Shown here: one piece after another, positions 28,513 through 35,647 of the stretch
Numbering within the stretch: position 1 is the first letter of the stretch
Layout: every line of letters begins with the position of its first letter
NCBI GenBank assembly: GCA_900313905.1
Contig: OMTG01000124.1
Location: 1 to 64,000 of the forward strand
Reading direction: 5' to 3'
Length of the DNA stretch: 64,000 bases
From: an uncultured Actinomycetes bacterium
GTDB lineage: Bacteria; Actinomycetota; Coriobacteriia; Coriobacteriales; Atopobiaceae
Program-made: the position numbers and the translations under genes
The notes under the pieces: generated by a model
What the model was told of the DNA's origin: nothing
Databases searched by the model: none
What the model saw: only the letters and a program-made list of their open reading frames with translations

Positions 28513-29727
28513 CTACTTCTTCACGATAGCAGCAATGCACGCAATTGCCACTGCAAGTTCAACCATGCCAGTGATGGTATCAACATTATTGTAGGCACCC
28601 ATGAGCCAGTCGTTCACAATTGGCAATATCTGGATATATGCAATTACAAAGAGGCATATATCCGTAATCACCGAGTAATGACGCTGCTTTTCGGATTCGA
28701 TGGTCTCTTGTTCATCAATGCATTCCTTCAGAAAAGCGTTGAGCCCCGCATAGACATCCCCGAGCTTGCTGGTTCGGATGAGTTCGTTTCTTGCCCTCTC
28801 CACAGGCTCAGGGACATTGGCATCCTCTATCCGCTCGAATTCGCTGTAAAGCTTCGCAATTCGATAGTAGCGCTTCTTCAGTTCGGAAACGGAGAGGCTC
28901 AGATCCCTGGAGTTCTCGAGCTCATATGTCACGCTATAGAGATAGAGCCACATCGCCTGCAAGCTCACTTCAAAGCATTCAACAAGCTTAAGCAGATAGG
29001 GCTGCGGATTTGTGCAGATTACCGCTGACCAGCTGATATAGAGTCCCTCTTGCGGCAGCAGCGACCAATTATGGGGTGGTTCATACGAATTGAGATTGGG
29101 ATAGCCCGACGAACTGAATTCTCTTGCCCAATCATCATCGACGAATACAAGCGAATCTCCCTCATGGACGATCTCGGGATACAGAAGTATCTGCAGGCTC
29201 TGCTGCTTCAGCTCATCGAACTGCTCTGCTCCGCAATTGAGCGCTTCACTGGAATGATAGAGCGAACTGACCGTCATGACATAGGAGATGCCACCGTTTT
29301 CCCAGACAGGCTTTGCAGAAGGCCTCATGCGATGTTTCTTCAAGCATCCCCGAATGCTGTCAATCAGCTCTCTAAGCATAGGAGAGATATCCGCTTCCCA
29401 ATGCAGTAGGGCAGCATGGGAATGCTTTCGTTGCTGGCAATATTCAATTGCATAGTCATCATCGGTTATAGGGAATTCCTTGTCTTTGATCCAGAAAACT
29501 CCGATTCCCGGAGCAAAGATGTAGAGCCTGACGTCCTCAGATATCTCGAAACAAAGGCTGATGTTATGCGAAACAGACCTCAATACGCGCGAAATTTCGA
29601 TCTCTTGATATGAGGCCAGAGTCTGGCGTATCTTTTCGATATCCTTTTCGCCCAAATCGAATCCGATGTCAAACGGGATACACCTATATGGGACAATGCA
29701 GTTGAGGGATTCCGTTGTATCAGCCAT
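28513..29727 (-). CDS. uncharacterised protein with two C-terminal membrane helices
   Basis: A 404-residue protein, mostly soluble, with two hydrophobic segments at its C-terminus (roughly residues 350-375 and 385-402) that could form a hairpin in the membrane. A charged helical stretch precedes them. The general shape, a large N-terminal alpha/beta domain, long helices and two terminal membrane helices, recalls CorA or RMND1/DUF155-like proteins, but no GMN motif is present, so this is only a resemblance. The start is uncertain (ATG 29727 or TTG 29739); no strong ribosome site is seen. The gene is noticeably AT-richer than the core genes, as is its neighbour, suggesting joint transfer. I do not recognise the family. 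Confidence 0.7.
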   Translation of the reverse strand: MADTTESLNCIVPYRCIPFDIGFDLGEKDIEKIRQTLASYQEIEISRVLRSVSHNISLCFEISEDVRLYIFAPGIGVFWIKDKEFPITDDDYAIEYCQQRKHSHAALLHWEADISPMLRELIDSIRGCLKKHRMRPSAKPVWENGGISYVMTVSSLYHSSEALNCGAEQFDELKQQSLQILLYPEIVHEGDSLVFVDDDWAREFSSSGYPNLNSYEPPHNWSLLPQEGLYISWSAVICTNPQPYLLKLVECFEVSLQAMWLYLYSVTYELENSRDLSLSVSELKKRYYRIAKLYSEFERIEDANVPEPVERARNELIRTSKLGDVYAGLNAFLKECIDEQETIESEKQRHYSVITDICLFVIAYIQILPIVNDWLMGAYNNVDTITGMVELAVAIACIAAIVKK

Positions 29728-29783
29728 ATCCACATCCAAAGTGTCTGTTGATACCAGATTGGCACTCTATTCATATCAGCCAA

Positions 29784-30116
29784 TCAATGTAAAAAGGAGT
29801 CGCGGCAGCGTGCACCTCGCATAGCCCACGAGAGATACTGCTGGTCGGCGGCAGATACGGCCGCCACGTCCAGCCCCATCATCCCCATGACAGCGAATTC
29901 AGCGAGGGCACGCAGAGGAGACGTGAAGCTCCCATGGTCTCTAACGGCTTTCGTCTTCTTGTCTTTCCGGTCTGTCCTAATGAATATCCAAGTATCGTAC
30001 ACCTGCAGCTTCAGGAGAAACCGATGGCCAGTCGCAATATACACAGGAGATGCAAGAGCAGCGTTTCGATCAGCGGCAATGGCAGCAGATAGCATCGCAG
30101 CCGGCATAGAATCCAC
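29784..30116 (-). CDS. doubtful small open frame, possibly a decayed gene
   Basis: A 110-codon frame beginning with GTG, with no clear ribosome site. The middle (HRFLLKLQVYDTWIFIRTDR) is protein-like and the end (SAADQQYLSWAMRGARC) is hydrophilic. It precedes the AT-rich pair on the same strand. It may be a real small protein or a fragment; no family was recognised. Confidence 0.3.
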   Translation of the reverse strand: MDSMPAAMLSAAIAADRNAALASPVYIATGHRFLLKLQVYDTWIFIRTDRKDKKTKAVRDHGSFTSPLRALAEFAVMGMMGLDVAAVSAADQQYLSWAMRGARCRDSFLH

Positions 30117-31371
30117 GGTATATCCCGTGGGGCAGACATCTATCGCATGAGGACCATGAATGCGCAGACCCTCAGCAGCGAAGATGGGCCTCCAATCGAA
30201 GACAGCATGTCCGGCGGCCCACTTGAAGCCCCATCAATGGAGAAGATGCTCTTGCATGCACGGGCCTAAATCTCTTCTCGCGCTTTGAGTAGGACAAGAA
30301 CGGCGGATGCTTGAAGACAGCCATGCATGTATATGAGATTTTCCTCGAGAAGCCACATTACAGCATCCGGCATTTCGAAACAGAAAGAGGCTCTCAATAA
30401 GGCGCAATGGATGGCAGCTTCGGGCTTACGGTATATAAGAATGGGGTGCAAACCGGCACTGCCGAGGAACCTGAAGGAGTGGCAAAGCGCAGCTGCCTCC
30501 CTGGATTCCTCCCTCGCCTTCGATTGAGATGCAGACAGGAGCAGGAGGGATACCGCTGGATGCGAATGTCAGCCCGTCACAGGGCATTGCGGTTGCCGAC
30601 TCGGCAAAGGAGTTCTCTACCATCACCAATGACAGAAAACCGCAACACCTCCCTCGAGACCATCAAGCTCATCGTGAAGATGAGCTATAGAATCGAGTGC
30701 GACTGAGCTCAGGGAGCAAGGCATAGGGCCTCATCCCATGACCTCACATAGCCTCAATGGAATCCAGCAATCCCAGGATTCCGTCTCCTTGGCAGCAGCC
30801 TCCATGCAGTCTGCTGCGGTGAAGAAGACATCCCCCCTCCCTCCTTCTACGCAGTAGCCAAGACTGAAAGGATCATGCGCATCATGATGCCCCTGCATCC
30901 ACGCTCCCCCGCCTGGTGGTTCCCGCGTTCAAGGAGCTCGCCCTCCCGAACTTCGATGGCTCAATGGTCAATGACATGCAGAGCGCCTTCGACCTCGAAA
31001 ACAACGGACCCTATAGGCGGCTCACCCAAACCCTCAAGGAAGTGCGGATCGGCCCCATTTCAGGCTAAGAGACGGTGAGGCCCCCTCCCCGCAGGGCGCA
31101 GAGGCCTCACCGGCAGATGGTGCTGTCCAGACGAGTCGCATGCAATGAAAGGAGATGAGATCGCCTATGCCGGACGTAGGAGCGAGATGGCGCTGGTGCC
31201 CGAAAGGAAGCTCTCGGAGCGGCTCTTCGGCAGGAGCCGGCATAAGCGATAGCGGAGGAATTGCGCAACAGCCACATATGGGCTGCACCTGCCTGAATCC
31301 CATCTGAATCTGTGCAAGAATCAGTTCTGCATCAACGAGGGTCAATCCCTAGAACGGCATCGGAGGCAGCC
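30117..31371. other. decayed intergenic region with gene fragments
   Basis: About 1.25 kb with no intact gene. It contains the RyR remnant described separately. A 50-codon frame from GTG 30916 to TAA 31068 on the plus strand reads like the end of a larger protein (LALPNFDGSMVNDMQSAFDL), with a stop codon just upstream in frame and no ribosome site. A 9-base-pair hairpin GGTGAGGCC / GGCCTCACC follows at 31074-31111. The overall picture is gene loss in an accessory region. Confidence 0.55.
30597..30706 (+). pseudogene. remnant of a RyR-domain gene, paralogous to 32518-32799
   Basis: The last 23 codons (ENRNTSLETIKLIVKMSYRIE...) match the C-terminus of the intact RyR protein at 32518-32799 at about 20 of 23 residues. 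The DNA match over the final 66 bases differs at roughly six sites and includes the same stop codon. Similarity fades upstream of 30600 (CGACTCGGCAAAGGAG against the intact copy's GAGTCGGAGAAGG). The 5' two thirds of the gene are gone, so this is a truncated duplicate. Confidence 0.75.
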
Positions 31372-32322
31372 ATGCGAAACCCCTTCATTGCTATCGCCGC
31401 ATTCTTCTATAACCTGAAGGCATACTTCGGCTATGCCGTCCCCACACCCGACCTCATCGCCTACAAGGTCGCAAACAAGATCCTTGCGGAGAGTGGCCAC
31501 TCCTTCCCCACCGAAGTGGTCGTGCATGTATCCGATGAGGCTTGGGAGAAGCGCTACAAGGGCCAGAAAAGGGATGCACGCGTTGTCCAGGGACTGGTCG
31601 AGGAGCGGCTCAAGAAGGTGTCTGGAACCAACGTCGCGCTTTCAGTCACCATCGAAGGCCCCAAAGATCCCTATGCCCAGAAGAGAAGCCCCTCAATGGA
31701 TATCGAGCTCAAATGGACCGATGGGCCTTCGCTCAAGACCAAGCCAGAGGGGAACGGCACGGGCAAGATCTTCGATCCGACACGCATCCACATGGGGGAA
31801 GGGCCCACAGAGAAAGGCCCGCACCAGTCAGACGATTCCTCAAAGGATAAAACCCAGATCCCCATCCAGACGCCTGCCGGCGACAAGACACAGGTGATGA
31901 CCGAGAGGCACCATGCCGTCACGTCGACTGCCTGGGTGGCGGCCCCCAACGGCAAATGCTATCGCATCCACGATGGCTCCACGATAGGAGCGCTCCGTGG
32001 AACGGACAAGGTCGCAGATGTGGCGCTTGCCAATGACGAGCGGCTGAAGTATGTCTCACGCCTCCAGGGCAGGTTCCACTTCGACGCTGCCTCCAGTACA
32101 TGGAGCATCGAGTGCATCGGAAAGCGCACGATGGCAATCCTGGGGACGGACGAATCCATCAAGCTCCGGCATTCAGGCGATCCTGCCTTGCCGCTCTGCG
32201 ACCTCGACCGAATCAAGCTCGATGCCAACGAGGACTACATGGTCAGGTTCTCCACCAGCAAGGAGGATTTAGCCGGACTGGCCGATGCGACCGAACGTCC
32301 CCGCAAGCCATTGCAGCGCTAG
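31372..32322 (+). CDS. FHA-domain protein with DUF3662-like N-terminus
   Basis: A 316-residue soluble protein. Residues about 1-110 resemble the DUF3662 domain found at the N-terminus of actinobacterial FhaA proteins. A polar linker (about 115-185) follows, then a C-terminal FHA-like domain starting near residue 200 (IHDGSTIGALRGTDKVADVAL) with the strand containing VSRLQGRF, where the phosphothreonine-contacting Ser-Arg would lie. The usual following His is replaced. FHA domains bind phosphothreonine, so the receptor-like Ser/Thr kinase 3.3 kb downstream is a plausible partner (inference). ATG 31372 follows GGAGG by 5 bases; the frame upstream of it is not used. Confidence 0.78.
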   Translation: MRNPFIAIAAFFYNLKAYFGYAVPTPDLIAYKVANKILAESGHSFPTEVVVHVSDEAWEKRYKGQKRDARVVQGLVEERLKKVSGTNVALSVTIEGPKDPYAQKRSPSMDIELKWTDGPSLKTKPEGNGTGKIFDPTRIHMGEGPTEKGPHQSDDSSKDKTQIPIQTPAGDKTQVMTERHHAVTSTAWVAAPNGKCYRIHDGSTIGALRGTDKVADVALANDERLKYVSRLQGRFHFDAASSTWSIECIGKRTMAILGTDESIKLRHSGDPALPLCDLDRIKLDANEDYMVRFSTSKEDLAGLADATERPRKPLQR

Positions 32323-32350
32323 CCGTCTGCCAGCATCGATATCCTATCGA

Positions 32351-32390
32351 GCGGGCTGTCTGGATTAGAGGATCCAGGCAGCCCGCTTTT
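32351..32390 (+). terminator. intrinsic terminator after the FHA gene
   Basis: A perfect 15-base-pair stem GCGGGCTGTCTGGAT / ATCCAGGCAGCCCGC with a 6-base loop, followed by TTTTCC. Confidence 0.92.
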
Positions 32391-32517
32391 CCTTGGATTG
32401 GGCAGCGATGCGATGCAGGTGGTACGATACCCTCACCATCCCAGAAACGAGCTGCCGGAGAAAGACAAGAAGCTGTGGAAGTGCGCCATCATCTTTCCGG
32501 CGAGTGGAGGAATATCC

Positions 32518-32799
32518 ATGTATGATCCCAAGCCGATAGACACAAGCGACGTCGTCCTGCCCGAGGAGCTCCTCGCCCTGACCGAGAGGATCGCGGAGAA
32601 CACGCACGACATCTGGGCGGCTGGCCGGATCGCCGAGGGCTGGACCTACGGGGAGGTCAAGGACTCCGTGAAGAAGACCACCCCGCTCCTCGTCCCCTAT
32701 GGCGAGCTCCCCGAGTCGGAGAAGGCCTACGACCGCAACACCTCGCTCGAGACCATCAAGCTCATCGTGAAGATGGGCTACCGGATCGAGCGCGACTGA
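32518..32799 (+). CDS. stand-alone RyR-domain protein
   Basis: A 93-residue protein that is almost entirely one RyR (ryanodine receptor repeat) domain. The hallmark series is present: ENTHDIWAAGRIAEGWTYG, then PLLVPYGELPESEKAYDRNT, then SLETIKLIVKMGYRIE. In bacteria RyR domains occur in predicted nucleotide-sensing and conflict systems, where they are proposed to bind nucleotide-type ligands. As a lone domain it may act as a sensor subunit for another protein. GGAGG lies 7 bases before the ATG. A truncated paralogue lies 1.9 kb upstream. Confidence 0.88.
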   Translation: MYDPKPIDTSDVVLPEELLALTERIAENTHDIWAAGRIAEGWTYGEVKDSVKKTTPLLVPYGELPESEKAYDRNTSLETIKLIVKMGYRIERD

Positions 32800-32892
32800 T
32801 CTCAAGCAGGCAGCCCTCACGGCCTCAGGCACTTCTCGAACCAATGGAGAGCGGATGCTGGCCTTGTCCCGCCTCGCATCTCGTCTTGATTG

Positions 32893-32933
32893 GCAGCATG
32901 GCGCAGCGAGCCTCCAGAGCTTTGCCATGCTGC
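32893..32933. terminator. hairpin between the convergent RyR and ARH-like genes
   Basis: Stem GCAGCATGGC / GCCATGCTGC (10 base pairs) with a 21-base loop lies between the two convergent genes. Flanking U tracts are weak on both strands. Confidence 0.5.
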
Positions 32934-32944
32934 GTTTGCCAGGC

Positions 32945-34033
32945 CTATGAATCCGGACGCACCCGGGCTGCTGCAAAGTCAATCGCATCAATCAGGGCAG
33001 AGCGGAGCGACCCATCCAGCCGGTCGATGACGGACCCGCGCAGATCTTCCGGAATTGGATAGACCGCCTCGGCAAAGCTGCCAGCGATGGCTGCAATCGT
33101 ATCGCTGTCACCGCCTATCGATATGGCCTTGGAGAGGGTATCCGGGAAATCCTCCCCTTCGAGGAATGCCTCCATGGCCTGAGGCACGCTCCCCTGGCAG
33201 GAGGAGCTGAAGCGGTAGCTCTCCCGTATCTCATCCAGCGTAAAGCCGATCTGATAGCCGGCTGCATGGATATACGATGCAAACGCCTCTTTCCTGTCTG
33301 CGATGCTGCCTTCTGCATGGCGGAGGGTGAAGATGCCTCCCGCCACCGTCCGGGCCGCCCTGATTCCCTCGGGATGGCTATGCGTCACCGCAGCCAAAAG
33401 CTCGCCCAGGCGCTCTGCCTCGGCAAGCGAGCGTGCCACCCAGCCTGGATATGAGGCACGCATCGCAGCGCCATTCCCATAGCTGCCATAGGGCTGAGGG
33501 TCTTCGCTCAAGATCCACTGCATGAAATGGCCGCCATAGCCCGCATGGGGATACCTGCGGCCATATCCCTGCATGCTGTCCCGCACCGATGCGAAGATGA
33601 CGTCTTCGCTCTCCTTGTCCCCCAGCCAGCTCTCGGGCACCTCCTCGAGGGCCTTCTCGATTCCTGCTGCGACCGCGATCGTCATCACGGTGTCATCCGT
33701 GAAACGCGCAAAGGGCGAGATGAGCTCGTCGGGCCCGAGGCAATGCTTGATGTTGTTATGCTCATAGACAGAGCCTGCCATATCGCCTGAGACCGCTCCC
33801 AGCATGGCGGTATGCATCCCATGCGCAGAGCGCCCGCCAGCAGCGCTCCAGCTGTCAGCGAACCATTTCCCGCTGCATAGATCGATTATCACGAACTGGC
33901 CATCGCCCACCTCGACCACGTCCACAGTCCCGCTCACGCCTGCGTCCCCATCCGCAAGATGATGGTTGGCAGTGCAGATACGCAGGCCGACCGATTCCAA
34001 TTCCGGGTCGAGTCCCAGATCCGAAGAGAGCAT
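32945..34033 (-). CDS. ADP-ribosylglycohydrolase (DraG/ARH) family protein
   Basis: A 362-residue protein. After an N-terminal segment of about 75 residues containing DGQFVIIDLCSGKWFADSW, the ARH domain begins with AMLGAVSGDMAGS, then FARFTDDTVMTIAVA (metal-binding Thr-Asp-Asp), YGNGAAMR near 180, and SIGGDSDTIAAIAG near 310 with the second metal site. Such enzymes remove ADP-ribose from proteins or nucleic acids, or hydrolyse related N-glycosides. The N-terminal extension is unusual. ATG 34033 has AAAGG 7 bases before it; an internal ATG at the domain start is an alternative. It follows the radical SAM gene by 58 bases on the same strand and may share its transcript. Confidence 0.88.
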   Translation of the reverse strand: MLSSDLGLDPELESVGLRICTANHHLADGDAGVSGTVDVVEVGDGQFVIIDLCSGKWFADSWSAAGGRSAHGMHTAMLGAVSGDMAGSVYEHNNIKHCLGPDELISPFARFTDDTVMTIAVAAGIEKALEEVPESWLGDKESEDVIFASVRDSMQGYGRRYPHAGYGGHFMQWILSEDPQPYGSYGNGAAMRASYPGWVARSLAEAERLGELLAAVTHSHPEGIRAARTVAGGIFTLRHAEGSIADRKEAFASYIHAAGYQIGFTLDEIRESYRFSSSCQGSVPQAMEAFLEGEDFPDTLSKAISIGGDSDTIAAIAGSFAEAVYPIPEDLRGSVIDRLDGSLRSALIDAIDFAAARVRPDS

Positions 34034-34091
34034 GCCACGACCTTTCCCTTGTCCAGAGGCGGCAGCTGCAGGAGCGCTGCGGAAGCCGGTG

Positions 34092-35117
34092 CTATGCGTC
34101 CTTGCCGCAGGCACACTGCGCCGCCTCGTAGAGCTTTCCATGGGAGAAATAGTTGTAGGAGCGGCAGCCACCGGCACAGATGGGCCCATGGACGCATCCA
34201 CGGCATCTGCCCGTCAGGTCATCCACCGTGAACCTGCGGTTGTAGGCGAAGGATTCCGGATCCGTCCATATGTCACGGAGCGAGCGCTCCCTGAGGTTCC
34301 CCTCGATAAAGAAGGGGTCGTACATCGACTCGCAGCCACGGACATTCCCCATGCTGTCGATGCCAATGGCAGTGAGCCCTGCTTCGCATCCCAGAAATGG
34401 CGTATAGCTGCCATATGAGCCACGCAGGCTGCCTTCGCTTCTCGACCAGTACCCGATGTTGTCAGCGATGCCTATCGCAAAGGGAGCCGTCGGATTGTGA
34501 CTTTCCACGAACCCGATCACCTCGCCGAAATCGATCTTCGTCGAGAAGCCTCCATGGGCAGCGTTTCCCATGGGAGAGCACGCCTGCAGCTGCCATGCGC
34601 TGATATCGGTTCCCCGGAGCACCTCATACATCTCAGCCAGATGGCCCACGTTCCCGCTGTGCAGCGTGGTGATGACCGATACGCCAATCCCCTTGCCGGC
34701 CAGAGCCCCAATCGCCTGGATGGCACGGTCGAAGCTCCCTTCCTGCCGATAGCGGTCATGCACTTCGCGCGGTCCGTCAAGCGAGATGCCGACAGAATCC
34801 ACCTGTGCCCTCTTCAACTGGCCGATGAGGGCATCGGAGATCAGGTAGCCGTTCGTGACGATCGCTGCCAACATCCCATGGTCCGCAACGGAAGCTGCGA
34901 TATCCGCCCAGTCTGGACGCAGGAAGACCTCCCCGCCAATCAGGGAGACCCTGCGGCAGCCCAGGTCGGCAAGCTGCTCGACAACCTCAAGGCATTCTGC
35001 GGTATCAAGCTCGCCTGTGCGGGCCCGGCCAGCGCTGGAGCCTCAATAGCGGCATGAGAAGCAGCAGGCAAGGGTGATCTCCCAGACGCAGCTGCGGAGA
35101 TGGTAGACCGGATCCAT
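34092..35117 (-). CDS. radical SAM/SPASM enzyme with in-frame TGA at the third cluster cysteine (selenoprotein candidate or broken gene)
   Basis: Read from ATG 35117 through a TGA at 35043-35045, this is a 341-codon radical SAM peptide-maturase-like protein. The N-terminus gives WEITLACCFSCRY then TGA then GSSAG. In relatives the position is Cys, so the motif is C18-x3-C22-x2-[TGA]25. The frame then continues unbroken through LIGGEVFLRPDW, TNGYL, SVGISLDGP and a full SPASM domain (GCEAGLTAIGIDSMGNVRGC; CRGCVHGPICAGGCRSY; terminal CACG). Sequence after the TGA is conserved-looking, with no further stops. An alternative ATG at 34874 would lack the cluster entirely. It starts 4 bases after the stop of a small Cys-rich protein. 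Either selenocysteine is inserted or the gene is a fresh TGC-to-TGA null. Confidence 0.8.
35019..35035 (-). promoter_or_regulatory. candidate bacterial SECIS hairpin after the in-frame TGA
   Basis: GCGCTGGCCGGGCCCGC folds as GCG, a bulged CT, GGC, loop CGG, GCC, CGC. That is 3 base pairs, a bulge containing U, 3 more pairs and a small G-containing apical loop. It starts 7 bases after the TGA. The design resembles the minimal E. coli fdhF element (3 pairs, bulged U, 3 pairs, GGUC loop), but it is closer to the UGA by about 4 bases and the loop differs. In GC-rich DNA such a fold can arise by chance. Confidence 0.35.
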
Positions 35118-35121
35118 CGGC

Positions 35122-35340
35122 TCAGTCCCCTCGATGATGCTTCTTCCCGAACAGGATGTCGGGCGGCGCATAGACCACTTTCATCTTCATTATCTCCTCG
35201 ATGGATGGTTCATCCGCATGGAGATGGGGATAGCCCTCCATCTTGCACCCGCATCGCGGGCACACCTCCGTTCCCTCGGGGAGCTCTGCCCCGCATCGAG
35301 GACAGCGCATGAGCCTGGGCCGCTCTTCAGCCTTGGACAC
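35122..35340 (-). CDS. small Cys-rich protein, putative precursor peptide of the radical SAM enzyme
   Basis: A 72-residue protein starting at GTG, with a perfect AAGGAGG 6 bases upstream. Residues about 11-32 form a zinc-ribbon-like double CxxC motif (CPRCGAELPEGTEVCPRCG). A His/Glu/Asp stretch follows, then the C-terminus KVVYAPPDILFGKKHHRGD. Its TGA is 4 bases before the radical SAM start, so the two are co-translated. Small peptides directly upstream of SPASM enzymes are commonly ribosomally made precursors (RiPPs), and the tail with Tyr-Ala-Pro-Pro and Phe-Gly is a possible core. It could equally be an accessory zinc protein. An internal ATG at 35310 is the alternative start but has no good site. 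Confidence 0.72.
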   Translation of the reverse strand: MSKAEERPRLMRCPRCGAELPEGTEVCPRCGCKMEGYPHLHADEPSIEEIMKMKVVYAPPDILFGKKHHRGD

Positions 35341-35647
35341 AGCAGGCCTCCTTCTATCGCCGTCTGCAGCGCAGCGCTTCGAGGGCAGGGCACAGGGCTC
35401 TTGGCCCTCTGCCGAAATCGGCGCTGCTTGCAAGCAGGCTACCATGTCCGGCACGCAGCAGGGCCATAAGGAGAGGGCCAATCGGCGGAGGGAGGCGCAT
35501 GCAATCATTCAGGTACATGAATATGCAGTGCCACGATGTAGTACCATGGTTCCAGAATCCGTGCATGGGGGCAAGCCGGACAGGACCTGCCGGGACTGGC
35601 AGCTTTCCGTTTTCGCCACTCTGGCCGCTGGAGATAGGAGTCCTCAA

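Noticed and set aside
29887-30150. Plus-strand 87-codon frame in the decayed region
   Set aside because: It has no ribosome site and is antisense to another weak frame; composition is not protein-like.
34092-35117. TGA read as tryptophan (alternative genetic code)
   Set aside because: TGA serves as the normal stop codon for several other genes here, for example at 50520, and relatives have Cys rather than Trp at this site.
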